Below are positions 1-6,969 of a stretch of 64,000 nucleotides of DNA, in pieces (position 1 is the first letter of the stretch; each line of letters starts with the position of its first letter). Location: contig NZ_MASW01000001.1 of NCBI RefSeq assembly GCF_003202285.1, forward strand, positions 1 to 64,000. Reading direction: 5' to 3'. This DNA is from Prauserella muralis (lineage in GTDB: Bacteria > Actinomycetota > Actinomycetes > Mycobacteriales > Pseudonocardiaceae). Made by a program: the position numbers and the translations under genes. Under the pieces are notes generated by a model that saw only the letters and a list, made by a program, of their open reading frames with translations, made no database searches and was not told the DNA's origin.

Positions 1-462
1 ACTGACATGCGCGACCAGATCGATGCCGTGCTCGGCGAGCAGGAAAAGTCCGCACGCCTGCTACGCAAGCAGATCACCGCACAACTCAAGGAACTCGACA
101 CGAAGGAGGAGAACTTGATCGACCTCGCAGCCGACAGCACGCTGCCGCAGACCAAAGTCAAGGAGAAGCTGCGCGACATCGCCCGCGAGCGCCGCCGGCT
201 GGAGGAGCGCCTGCACACAGCCAACGCCGACCTCACCGACAGCGCCCAGCTCGTCAACGCCGGCCTTGCCCTCCTCGAACAGCCCGACCAGCTGTACCGA
301 CGCTGCAACGACCAACAGCGCCGCCTACTCAACCAAGCTATCTTCCACACCCTCTACATCGAGGACGACAAGATCACAGAGGGTGAGCTCCGTGAGCCCT
401 TCGCCGAGCTCCACGCCATCCAAGGTCAGCGGACCGCAGCAACCAGCGCGGAGGGCACAATC
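1..462 (+). CDS. Serine recombinase, C-terminal fragment (5' end outside window)
   Basis: The frame is open from the first base and reads a basic, Arg/Lys/Glu-rich helical region, then a stretch with QQRRLLNQAIF and GELREPFAELHAIQ. These resemble the C-terminal coiled-coil region of large actinobacterial serine recombinases, which excise or integrate mobile elements. The catalytic resolvase domain lies left of the window. No stop codon closes the gene near the end of the homology: the frame runs on through a terminator hairpin, the antisense of a tRNA-Ala and the antisense of the next gene until about 1617. I give only the recognisable part and suspect the native 3' end was lost or replaced on integration beside the tRNA. 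The family call is moderately sure; the exact end is not. Confidence 0.6.
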
Positions 463-464
463 AA

Positions 465-493
465 AAGGACCACCCGCAATGCGGGTGGTCCTT
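465..493. terminator. Strong intrinsic-terminator-like hairpin
   Basis: A perfect 13-bp inverted repeat, AAGGACCACCCGC and its complement, encloses a 3-nt AAT loop. An A-run precedes it, so on the minus strand the stem is followed by a short U-tract. It lies just downstream of the minus-strand tRNA-Ala, for which it is the natural terminator. It also lies in the open frame of the recombinase fragment. Confidence 0.75.
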
Positions 494-565
494 GCTCGCC
501 TTCAGGCGTCGCGGTCCTACTTCGTGGCCTTCATTCAGGCACTTGTTCTAGTAAGACCCCTAGGG

Positions 566-638
566 TGGAGCTGAGGGGAATCGAACCCCTGACCTTCTCG
601 ATGCGAACGAGACGCGCTACCAACTGCGCTACAGCCCC
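566..638 (-). tRNA. tRNA-Ala (anticodon CGC)
   Basis: The minus strand folds as a complete cloverleaf. The 7-bp acceptor stem is GGGGCTG/CAGCTCC with discriminator A. The D arm is GCGC-AGTTGGTA-GCGC. The anticodon stem TCTCG/CGAGA has loop TTCGCAT, giving anticodon CGC for codon GCG. The T arm is AGGGG-TTCGATT-CCCCT. The CCA end is not encoded. The 3' end faces the recombinase fragment, so this tRNA may be the integration target of the element to the left. Confidence 0.95.
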
Positions 639-693
639 TTGCTGGTTGCTCGATGAGCATAGCAATCATGCCATGCCCATCGAGCGGGGGGTC

Positions 694-1521
694 CTACTCC
701 CCGGCCGCCCTGCGATACGGCAGCTGGCCGGGGTCGTCCAGCTCGTGGAAGGCCGGGTCCTCGTCCTCCAGATCGACCACCACGGCGGACCTGCGGATTC
801 GGGAGGTCGGCACGGGCTTGCGCTCGGCGCCCACGACGCTGCGCGGCGGCGGGGTCTTGACCTCGATGTCCTCCACCGGCTCGGGGCGGCGCGGCGCGCG
901 GCGGGTCTGCGTCGCGCTGTTGAGCCGCGCGAGCCTGCGCTGGCGGATCTCCTCCTCGATCCGCACCTGCCTGCGCAGGTAGCCGAGGTAGCCGATCAGG
1001 CAGACGTCGACGAGACCGTGCGCCCACCACACCACGGGCAGCACGAACCCGGCGACGACGGCGGTCACCACGACGACCAGCAACAGACCGAGCACGACCC
1101 GCTGCCGGAAGGCGTACTTGGCGCGCGCGGCGATCTCCGCGGCCTCGGGGTCGAACCCACCGCGGCCAGGCCGGTACGGGCGGGCGGGGCCCTCCTCGGC
1201 GACCGGCTCGCGCCCGGGCTCGGGGTGGCGCTCCGGCTCCGGCTCCGGCTCCGGCTCGTCGAACTCGTCGTCGAGGTCCTCGTCGTAGTCGGAGTCGATC
1301 AGGTCCTCGTCCTCGTCGGGCAGCTCGTCGGCTGGCATCGTGTCTCGGGACACGGCGAACTCCTTCCGCCTCTCGCTGCGCGCACTCCCGCTCCGCACGA
1401 CCCGGGCGGCCAGGGCCGAATCGGTGGTCTGCGTTACTTCCTGGCGCTTACGCGCGATCATGGGAACGAGGACGACAAGCCAGGCCGCGGCGAGCGCCAC
1501 GATGATCAACGAGCTGGGCAT
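694..1521 (-). CDS. glpR: GlpR/SepX-like divisome membrane protein
   Basis: A 275-residue membrane protein. One membrane helix is at the very N-terminus (about residues 3-22). A long cytoplasmic linker follows with an extremely acidic run at about 65-98, rich in Asp and Glu-Pro repeats. Two further hydrophobic segments lie at about 142-162 and 164-183, then a basic, Arg-rich tail. In corynebacteria the membrane receptor GlpR binds the gephyrin-like Glp protein and links FtsZ with Wag31; the Streptomyces counterpart is SepX. The same-strand block with rimJ, glp and galU matches M. tuberculosis Rv0993-Rv0996, where Rv0996 has this place. The call rests mainly on topology and synteny. The 195-bp gap to rimJ may hold its own promoter. 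Confidence 0.75.
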   Translation of the reverse strand: MPSSLIIVALAAAWLVVLVPMIARKRQEVTQTTDSALAARVVRSGSARSERRKEFAVSRDTMPADELPDEDEDLIDSDYDEDLDDEFDEPEPEPEPERHPEPGREPVAEEGPARPYRPGRGGFDPEAAEIAARAKYAFRQRVVLGLLLVVVVTAVVAGFVLPVVWWAHGLVDVCLIGYLGYLRRQVRIEEEIRQRRLARLNSATQTRRAPRRPEPVEDIEVKTPPPRSVVGAERKPVPTSRIRRSAVVVDLEDEDPAFHELDDPGQLPYRRAAGE

Positions 1522-1716
1522 CTCCCGTCACCTCCCCCGACTACTGCTCTCCGTCGTCGTGGAACCGCGCGGCCGAGGTCGTCTCAGGTGGCCGCCCCAC
1601 TCCCGTTCTCACTCTGACTGTCGTCACGCTAGTCACAGGAGTAACAGAAAACCCGGAGGCTCGCCGGGTGGATCCGCGAAAACGTTCACTAAATCAGGGG
1701 AAAAACTCACGCGGTG

Positions 1717-2397
1717 TTAACGCGGATTCGGGCGGTGGGCCAGCCCCTCCGCGACGAGTTTCTCGGCCAGACCTGCGCCGGTTTCCTCTGCTGTGATGGC
1801 GAAACTGAGGTGGTCACGCCAGTCCCCGGCGACGTCGAGATAACGCAGGAACAACCCTTCCTGCCGGTATCCGGCCTTTCTGAGCACACGCAGGCTCGCA
1901 CCATTCTCCGGGCGGACGGTCGCCTCCAGCCGGTGCAGACCGGCGGCCGCGAAGGCGTGGTCGGTCACCAGCGCCACCGCCGCCGTCGCGACGCCTCCCC
2001 CGGCCAGCTCGGACGACACCCAGTAACCCACCCAGGCCGAGCGCAGCGAGGCCCGGATGACGTTGCCGATGGTGATCTGCCCGGCGAACGCCCCGTCCAC
2101 GGTGATCACGAACGGCAGGCACTGCCCGCGCCGGGCCAGCGCACGCAACGAGGCCCACTGGGCAGGCCACGACCACTGCGCGTTGCGCTCGGCCCACGGT
2201 CCGGGCGCGGTTGGTTCCCACTTCTCGAGGTACTCGCGGTCGCGCAGCCGGATCCGGCTCCACTCGCCGCCGTCGCGCAGGCGGACGGCGCGGAGCGCGA
2301 CGGTCCCGGCTCGGACCACGAGCGGACCGAGCTTCGCCGGCCAGCCGGGATGACGGGGCTCGGCACCGTACGCCGCGCCGTACACCTGCGAGGCCAT
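1717..2397 (-). CDS. rimJ: GNAT acetyltransferase, RimJ/RimL type
   Basis: A 226-residue acetyl-CoA-dependent N-acyltransferase. The N-terminal half holds LRAVRLRDGGEWSRIRLRD, the usual start of the RimJ/RimL fold. The acetyl-CoA-binding part has GYWVSSELAGGGVATAA at about 120-140 followed by the HRLEATVRPENGAS strand and the LRKAGYRQEG helix, all hallmarks of this branch. It lies 8 bp downstream of glp and is probably translated from the same message. The family usually acetylates N-terminal or small-molecule amines; the substrate here is unknown. Position in the galU-glp-rimJ-glpR block equals Rv0995. Confidence 0.85.
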   Translation of the reverse strand: MASQVYGAAYGAEPRHPGWPAKLGPLVVRAGTVALRAVRLRDGGEWSRIRLRDREYLEKWEPTAPGPWAERNAQWSWPAQWASLRALARRGQCLPFVITVDGAFAGQITIGNVIRASLRSAWVGYWVSSELAGGGVATAAVALVTDHAFAAAGLHRLEATVRPENGASLRVLRKAGYRQEGLFLRYLDVAGDWRDHLSFAITAEETGAGLAEKLVAEGLAHRPNPR

Positions 2398-2405
2398 CGC
2401 GACCG

Positions 2406-3677
2406 CTACGCGCGCTGAGCCAGGAACGTCACCTTGACCTGCTCTCCCGCCGCGACCTCGACAAGGTCCTCGTCCACGTTGATCAGGCAGTTCGCCTCGG
2501 CAAGAGAGGCGAGCAGATGTGCGCCCGACGTGCCCAGCGGCTGCACGAGGTACTCGCCGTTGCTCTCGTCGCGCAGCAACTGCCCCCGCAGGAACCCGCG
2601 GCGGCCCTTGGTCGAGGTGATCGGGGACAGCAGGCGGGCTTCGACGATCCGTCGGTGCGGGTTGCGGGTGCCCCTCGCCGCCCTGATCAGCGGCCGGATC
2701 AGCACCTCGAACACCACGAGGGCGCTCATGGGATTCGCCGGGATCAGAAACGTCGGCACCGAATCCGGGCCGAGCCTGCCGAAGCCCTGCACCGAACCGG
2801 GATGCATCGCGACGCGGGCGAGGTCGATCTCGCCGAGGTCGGCCAGCGCGGCGTGCACCTCGTCGCCGACGCTGCCGCCCGCGCCACCGGCCACCACGAC
2901 GACCTCGGACATCAGCAGCCTGCCCTCGACGGTCTCCCGCAGACGCTTGGGATCCAGCGGCACGATGCCGACCCTGCTGACCTCGGCGCCCGCGTCGCGG
3001 GCCGCGGCGGCCAGCGCATAGGAGTTGACGTCGTAGACCTGGCCGACCGACGGCGTGCGGTCGACGTCCACCAGCTCGTCGCCGACGGAGATGATGGACA
3101 CCCTCGGACGCGGGTAGACCAGCACCTTCGACCTGCCGACCGCAGCCAGGAGGCCGACCTGTGCGGCGCCGATCGTGTCGCCGGTGCGCACGGCGACGTC
3201 GCCGATCTGGACGTCCTCGCCGGTACGGCGCACGTATCCGGCCGAGGGCACCGCGCGATGCACGGTGACCTTGGCCTGGTGCCCGTCGGTGAAGGCCGTG
3301 GGCACCACGGCGTCGGCGAGCGTCGGCAGCGGCGCGCCGGTCGCCACCCGCACCGCCTGGCCGGGCTGCAGCCTGCGCGGCTGCCGGGACCCCGCCGGGA
3401 TCTCCCCGACGACCGGCAGCTGCACCGGCTCCTGCCCCGCCGTGCGGACATCGACGCTGCGGACCGCGTAGCCGTCCACCGCGGCCTGGTCGAAGCCCGG
3501 CAGGGCGTGTTCGGCGACGACCTCCTCCGCGCAGAGCAGCCCCTGCGCCTCGGAGATCGCCACCCGCACCGGGCGCGGCCTGACCGCGGCATCCAGCGTG
3601 AGGGCGACCTGCGCCTCGACCGACCGGAAGTCGGTCGCCTCCGGGGCCTCGGCGGTGGTCGGATCGCGCTCGGTCAT
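2406..3677 (-). CDS. glp: Glp, gephyrin/MoeA-like cell-division protein
   Basis: A 423-residue MoeA-fold protein. The N-terminal MoeA region has FDQAAVDGYAVR (62-73), matching the DxSAMDGYA motif. The MoCF-binding domain is at about 190-330 and a C-terminal beta domain follows. Several MoeA motifs are altered: VAGGAGGSVGDEV (262-274), MHPGSVQGFG (291-300) and IPANPMSA (312-319), where molybdotransferases have GGVSVG, MKPGKPFAFG and LPGNPVSA. That agrees with Glp, the actinobacterial paralogue that binds FtsZ and GlpR, better than with a cofactor-making MoeA. Its start overlaps the galU stop (ATGA), and rimJ and glpR lie downstream. Automated pipelines would call it molybdopterin molybdotransferase. 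Confidence 0.8.
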   Translation of the reverse strand: MTERDPTTAEAPEATDFRSVEAQVALTLDAAVRPRPVRVAISEAQGLLCAEEVVAEHALPGFDQAAVDGYAVRSVDVRTAGQEPVQLPVVGEIPAGSRQPRRLQPGQAVRVATGAPLPTLADAVVPTAFTDGHQAKVTVHRAVPSAGYVRRTGEDVQIGDVAVRTGDTIGAAQVGLLAAVGRSKVLVYPRPRVSIISVGDELVDVDRTPSVGQVYDVNSYALAAAARDAGAEVSRVGIVPLDPKRLRETVEGRLLMSEVVVVAGGAGGSVGDEVHAALADLGEIDLARVAMHPGSVQGFGRLGPDSVPTFLIPANPMSALVVFEVLIRPLIRAARGTRNPHRRIVEARLLSPITSTKGRRGFLRGQLLRDESNGEYLVQPLGTSGAHLLASLAEANCLINVDEDLVEVAAGEQVKVTFLAQRA

Positions 3678-4579
3678 GAGTCGGAGTTCTCGATTCGTTC
3701 GGTCAACCAGTCGCGCAGCGCCGGGCCGTAGTCCGGGTCACTCAGCGCGAAGTCCACGGCCGCCCGCAGGAACCCGCCCGGGTTGCCGAGGTCGTGCCTG
3801 CCGCCGCGGTGGACGACGATGTGCACCGGGTGCCCTTCCTGGATCAGCAGGGCCACGGCGTCGGTGAGCTGCAGTTCCCCGCCCGAGCCCGGTGTGATCC
3901 TGCCGAGCGCGTCGAAGACCGCCCGGTCGAGCAGGTACCGGCCCGCCGCCGCGAACGTCGAGGGCGCTTCTTCGGGCGCCGGCTTTTCGACCATGCCGTG
4001 CACCCGCTTGACGTCCTCGTCATCGGTGCCGGACACGTCGAACACGCCGTAGGGCGAGATCTGCTCCTTCGGGATGTCGAACGCGCACAGCACGCTGCCG
4101 CCGTGGCGGGCCCGGACGGCGGCCATCCGCTTGAGCACGCCGGTGGGCAGCACGAGGTCGTCGGGCAGCAGCACGGCGACCGCGGTGTCCTCGTCGGTCA
4201 GGTTCGGCTCCGCCTGCGCGACGGCGTGGCCGAGCCCGAGCGCCTGCTCCTGGATGGCGACCTCGACGTCCAGCAGGCCGGGGCCGCGGCGGACCTTCTC
4301 CACCAGCGCGCTCTTGCCCTTGCGCTCGAGCGTGTCCTCCAGCTCCGGCTGCCGCTGGAAGTAGTCGACGACCGACTTCTTCTCCGGCGACGTGACGATC
4401 ACCATGCGCTTGGCGCCGGCCTCGGCAGCCTCGGCCGCGACCAGCTCGATGCCCGGCGTGTCCACCACCGGCAGCAGTTCCTTCGGCACGGCCTTCGTGG
4501 TCGGCAGGAATCTGGTGCCGAGGCCGGCGGCCGGAACGATGGCGGTTCGGAACGTCTCGTCACTCGTAGCGCCCGTCAT
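3674..4579 (-). CDS. galU: UTP-glucose-1-phosphate uridylyltransferase
   Basis: Makes UDP-glucose from UTP and glucose-1-phosphate, feeding cell-wall glycans, trehalose and galactose metabolism. The 301-residue protein begins MTGATSDETF and continues with the nucleotide-binding PAAGLGTRFLPTTKAVPKE signature at about 16-34, then the ALGLGHAV and DDLV elements typical of GalU. The longer frame extending to 5188 upstream is discarded because it reads antisense to the cyclo-ligase gene. Only 24 bp separate this start from that divergent gene, so the promoters must overlap. The stop overlaps the glp start. Confidence 0.95.
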   Translation of the reverse strand: MTGATSDETFRTAIVPAAGLGTRFLPTTKAVPKELLPVVDTPGIELVAAEAAEAGAKRMVIVTSPEKKSVVDYFQRQPELEDTLERKGKSALVEKVRRGPGLLDVEVAIQEQALGLGHAVAQAEPNLTDEDTAVAVLLPDDLVLPTGVLKRMAAVRARHGGSVLCAFDIPKEQISPYGVFDVSGTDDEDVKRVHGMVEKPAPEEAPSTFAAAGRYLLDRAVFDALGRITPGSGGELQLTDAVALLIQEGHPVHIVVHRGGRHDLGNPGGFLRAAVDFALSDPDYGPALRDWLTERIENSDS

Positions 4580-4603
4580 GGCCGCAAAGCCTAGCCTGGT
4601 CCG

Positions 4604-5263
4604 ATGGGTGAGACAGGCAATGACAGACCACCGGAGGGCTCGGACACACCCGGGGGTGCCACCGACCAGCTCGACAAGAGGCAATGGCGGGCTCGGCTGA
4701 CGGCGGGCAGGAGCGCGATCACCGCCCAGCAGCAGGTGGTCGAGGCCCGCGCACTGGCCGACACCGCGGCCGGACTGGTGACGGAACGTGCCGGACTCAC
4801 CGTGTGCTGTTACGTGCCGTTCGGGCCGGAACCCGGCTCGATCGCCCTGCTCGACGTGCTCCGTTCCGGGGGCGCGCGGGTGTTGCTTCCGGTGATTCCG
4901 GACACGCCGGGCCCGCTGGACTGGGCCGAGTACACGGGCACCTCCTCTCTCGTCGCGGGCCCCTACCGGGGCGTGCTGGAGCCCTCCGGACCCCGGCTCG
5001 GGCCGGCCGGGGTGGCCGAGGCTGGGCTCGTTCTCGTACCCGCGCTCGGTGTCGACCGGCGCGGCGTGCGGCTCGGCCGTGGCGGCGGCTACTACGACCG
5101 GTCGCTGGTACTGGCGTCGCCGGGCACGGAGCTGATGGCCGCGGTACGCGACGACGAGCTGGTGGAACGACTGCCCGCCGACCCCCACGACGTGCGGATG
5201 ACGGCCGCCCTCACCCCCGGGTACGGCGTGGTCCGCCTGGCCGGCGACGGCGCCACCGCCTGA
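4604..5263 (+). CDS. 5-formyltetrahydrofolate cyclo-ligase
   Basis: Converts 5-formyl-THF to 5,10-methenyl-THF with ATP, salvaging a stored folate form. The 219-residue protein has the expected basic N-terminal K-R-QWRARLTAGR region, a central VCCYVPFGPEPGS element, and the strongly conserved C-terminal GVDRRGVRLGRGGGYYDRSL motif, whose Gly-Gly-Gly-Tyr-Tyr-Asp core forms the substrate pocket. Divergent from galU and followed by ruc, the same order as Rv0993, Rv0992c and Rv0991c in mycobacteria. Confidence 0.92.
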   Translation: MGETGNDRPPEGSDTPGGATDQLDKRQWRARLTAGRSAITAQQQVVEARALADTAAGLVTERAGLTVCCYVPFGPEPGSIALLDVLRSGGARVLLPVIPDTPGPLDWAEYTGTSSLVAGPYRGVLEPSGPRLGPAGVAEAGLVLVPALGVDRRGVRLGRGGGYYDRSLVLASPGTELMAAVRDDELVERLPADPHDVRMTAALTPGYGVVRLAGDGATA

Positions 5264-5285
5264 TCAGATGTGAGATCCACCTCGA

Positions 5286-5315
5286 TTGCGCGAAGGGAAT
5301 GTCATCCCGCAAAAT
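5286..5315 (+). promoter_or_regulatory. Candidate promoter of ruc
   Basis: TTGCGC at 5286-5291 and CAAAAT at 5310-5315 are spaced by 18 bp and sit directly before the CIRCE operator. This is the usual housekeeping-promoter plus HrcA-operator arrangement. The hexamers are imperfect, so this is a suggestion. Confidence 0.4.
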
Positions 5316-5319
5316 TGGG

Positions 5320-5346
5320 TTAGCACTCTTAGGAGTCGAGTGCCAA
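5320..5346 (+). promoter_or_regulatory. CIRCE element (HrcA operator)
   Basis: TTAGCACTC, nine spacer bases and GAGTGCCAA match the CIRCE consensus TTAGCACTC-N9-GAGTGCTAA at 17 of 18 arm positions. The element starts 18 bp upstream of the ruc start codon, where bound HrcA would block transcription until heat or misfolding stress titrates it. In M. tuberculosis the orthologue Rv0991c is reported in the HrcA regulon, in agreement. Confidence 0.92.
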
Positions 5347-5363
5347 CGCCTGAAGGAGCCCCT

Positions 5364-5717
5364 GTGCCGACCTACCAGTACGCCTGCAAGGAGTGCGACC
5401 ACCAGTTCGAGGTGGTCCAGTCTTTCTCTGACCCGAGCTTGACCGAGTGCCCCGAATGCCACGGCCGGCTCCGCAAGCTGTTCGGATCCGTCGGCGTCAT
5501 CTTCAAGGGCAGCGGCTTCTACCGCACCGACTCGCGCTCCGACAAGAAGTCGTCGAGCTCCTCCGCCAGCTCGAACGGCTCCGCCAAGAGCGAGGACAGC
5601 TCGGCGAAGTCGGACTCGTCGTCCAGCACCACCTCCAGTTCCTCCGGGTCCTCCGACTCCGGTTCGTCGTCGACCTCCTCCACGTCTAGCACCACCGCGA
5701 GCGCGGCGGCGTCCTGA
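5364..5717 (+). CDS. ruc: Ruc-like redox-regulated chaperone, FmdB zinc-ribbon family
   Basis: A 117-residue protein starting at GTG (5364) behind AAGGAG; a longer in-frame start would run through the CIRCE operator and is rejected. Residues 1-40 form an FmdB zinc ribbon with CKEC and CPEC pairs. The rest is a disordered Ser/Thr/Lys-rich tail (SSSSASSNGSAKSEDSS and similar) ending in Ala. M. tuberculosis Rv0991c (Ruc) has the same two-part design, and its cysteines act as a redox switch for holdase activity that hands clients to Hsp70. CIRCE control supports a stress-chaperone role. The assignment rests on architecture, synteny and regulation together. Confidence 0.85.
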   Translation: MPTYQYACKECDHQFEVVQSFSDPSLTECPECHGRLRKLFGSVGVIFKGSGFYRTDSRSDKKSSSSSASSNGSAKSEDSSAKSDSSSSTTSSSSGSSDSGSSSTSSTSSTTASAAAS

Positions 5718-5725
5718 TCCCGGAG

Positions 5726-5752
5726 TTGTCCACAGGCCCCCGGTTGTCCACA
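5726..5752 (+). promoter_or_regulatory. Two DnaA-box sequences in direct repeat
   Basis: TTGTCCACA occurs exactly twice, at 5726-5734 and 5744-5752, both on the plus strand with 18 bp between starts. This nonamer is the preferred DnaA box of high-GC actinobacteria. The pair is just past the ruc stop and before the SAF-domain gene. No dnaA, dnaN or AT-rich cluster is near, so this is not an origin; it may be a DnaA-regulated or titrating site. Confidence 0.6.
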
Positions 5753-5796
5753 GGTCTGCGGTTCGTCGCTTTCCCGGCTCACATCGGCACTCCTAG

Positions 5797-5842
5797 CGTC
5801 GGCTGAGCGAGGAGCGGACAGTCCGCCCTCGCTCAGCCGACG
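5797..5842 (+). terminator. Very long perfect hairpin between ruc and the SAF gene
   Basis: CGTCGGCTGAGCGAGG (5797-5812) pairs perfectly with 5827-5842. Inside, GCGGA (5814-5818) pairs with TCCGC (5822-5826) around a CAG loop, so 21 base pairs form with one bulged A. No U-run follows. It can end ruc transcription, and it directly precedes the GAGGGGGAAGCG ribosome-binding region of the next gene, so an effect on that gene is also possible. Confidence 0.65.
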
Positions 5843-5853
5843 AGGGGGAAGCG

Positions 5854-6507
5854 ATGAACGACTCGCCGCGCCGACACCGTGGGCAACACCGTTTCCTGCC
5901 ACTGCGCCGCGGCCATCCGGCCACGCTCGCACGCAGGGCGCTCGCTGTCGTCCTATTACTGGCCGCGGCCGTGCTCGCGGCCCATCCCGCTGCAGCTGGC
6001 GGCGAACCCCGTGCTCCGGCGCTCGCCGCCACGCGAGATCTGCCGCTCGGCGCCACGCTGACCCGGTCCGACGTCAAGATCATCCAGGTGCCGCGGTCGC
6101 TGCGCCCGGCAGGCGCGCTGACCGATCCCACCGCGGTCGAGGGCCGCACACTCGCCGGCCTCGCCCGTACGGGTGAACTCCTGTCCGATGCCCGGCTGCT
6201 CGGCCCACGGTCGGCGCCACCGGGTACCACGACCGTGCCGGTCCGGCTCGCCGATCCCGGCGTCGCACGCCTGCTGCACGCTGGCACCGAGGTCCATGTG
6301 GTCACGCTCGATGCCGCCGAGCAGGGCGATCAGGTGCTGGGCGGCGCCGCCACCGTGCTCACGGTGGTGGACGGCGCGCCAGCCGCGAGGGCCGGCCCCG
6401 CGTCCGGGGACGAGGGCCCGCTCGTGCTCCTGGCCGTGCCCGCCGACGATGCCGCCACGCTGGCGGCGGTTTCACTCGCGCAACCTCTGACCGTTACCCT
6501 CCGCTAG
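5854..6507 (+). CDS. SAF-domain membrane-anchored protein (CpaB/RcpC-like)
   Basis: A 217-residue protein. An Arg-rich N-terminus precedes one hydrophobic segment at about 30-48 (ALAVVLLLAAAVLAAHP), a signal peptide or anchor. The following part, PALAATRDLPLGATLTRSDVKI, is the start of a SAF domain, the beta-clip found in CpaB/RcpC pilus proteins and related secreted proteins; the second half resembles the RcpC/CpaB region (TTTVPVRLADPGVARLL, AGTEVHVVTL). There are no pilus genes nearby, so assembly of a Flp pilus by this locus is unlikely. A strong AGGGGGA ribosome-binding site supports the ATG. Function unknown. Confidence 0.8.
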   Translation: MNDSPRRHRGQHRFLPLRRGHPATLARRALAVVLLLAAAVLAAHPAAAGGEPRAPALAATRDLPLGATLTRSDVKIIQVPRSLRPAGALTDPTAVEGRTLAGLARTGELLSDARLLGPRSAPPGTTTVPVRLADPGVARLLHAGTEVHVVTLDAAEQGDQVLGGAATVLTVVDGAPAARAGPASGDEGPLVLLAVPADDAATLAAVSLAQPLTVTLR

Positions 6508-6546
6508 CGCCGGGGCTGCCGGTGTCCTTTGTGGAGAGGAGTGCGT

Positions 6547-6948
6547 GTGCTGAAGGGCTTCAAGGACTTCCTGATGCGGGGCAACGTCGTGGAGCTCGCG
6601 GTGGCCGTGGTGATCGGCACCGCGTTCACGGCGATCGTCACGGCGTTCACGGAAGGGTTGATCCAGCCGTTGATCAACGCGATCGGCGGTTCGGACGCGG
6701 CCAACGGGCTCGGCTTCAACCTGCTGAGCGGCAACGACTCGACGTTCCTCGACTTCGGCAACGTCATCAACGCGGCGATCAACTTCGTCATCATCGCCGC
6801 GGTCGTGTACTTCGCCTTCGTGCTGCCGTTGCAGAAGCTGCAGGATCGTCGCAAGCGCGGCGAGGAGCCGGGTCCCGCGGAGCCGACGGACGTCGAACTG
6901 CTCACCGAGATCAGGGACCTGCTGCGCGAACAGCGCGTCCGGGACTGA
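6547..6948 (+). CDS. mscL: Large-conductance mechanosensitive channel MscL
   Basis: Homopentameric inner-membrane channel that opens under extreme membrane tension to release solutes. The GTG at 6547, 6 nt behind GGAGAGGA, gives VLKGFKDFLMRGNVVELAVAVVIG, which matches the MscL N-terminal amphipathic helix and TM1; a second helix is at about 78-98 (INFVIIAAVVYFAFVLPL), followed by the charged cytoplasmic helix ending in a Leu/Arg-rich segment. The 133-residue length is normal. Near mogA, as mscL and moaB2 are neighbours in mycobacteria. Confidence 0.95.
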   Translation: MLKGFKDFLMRGNVVELAVAVVIGTAFTAIVTAFTEGLIQPLINAIGGSDAANGLGFNLLSGNDSTFLDFGNVINAAINFVIIAAVVYFAFVLPLQKLQDRRKRGEEPGPAEPTDVELLTEIRDLLREQRVRD

Positions 6949-6969
6949 GCGTGCCGGGGGTTCGCCCGT

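Noticed and set aside
463-1617. Continuation of the recombinase reading frame to a 536-residue protein
   Set aside because: It crosses a terminator, the antisense of a tRNA and the antisense of glpR; the residues are low-complexity shadow translation.
2406-3677. Molybdopterin molybdotransferase MoeA as the primary call
   Set aside because: Three motifs are altered and the gene sits in the Glp/GlpR block; kept as an alternative in the entry.
3674-5188. N-terminally extended galU of 504 residues
   Set aside because: The extension is antisense to the cyclo-ligase gene; the standard GalU N-terminus begins at 4579.
5726-5752. Replication origin
   Set aside because: Only two DnaA boxes, no AT-rich unwinding element and no dnaA-dnaN genes.
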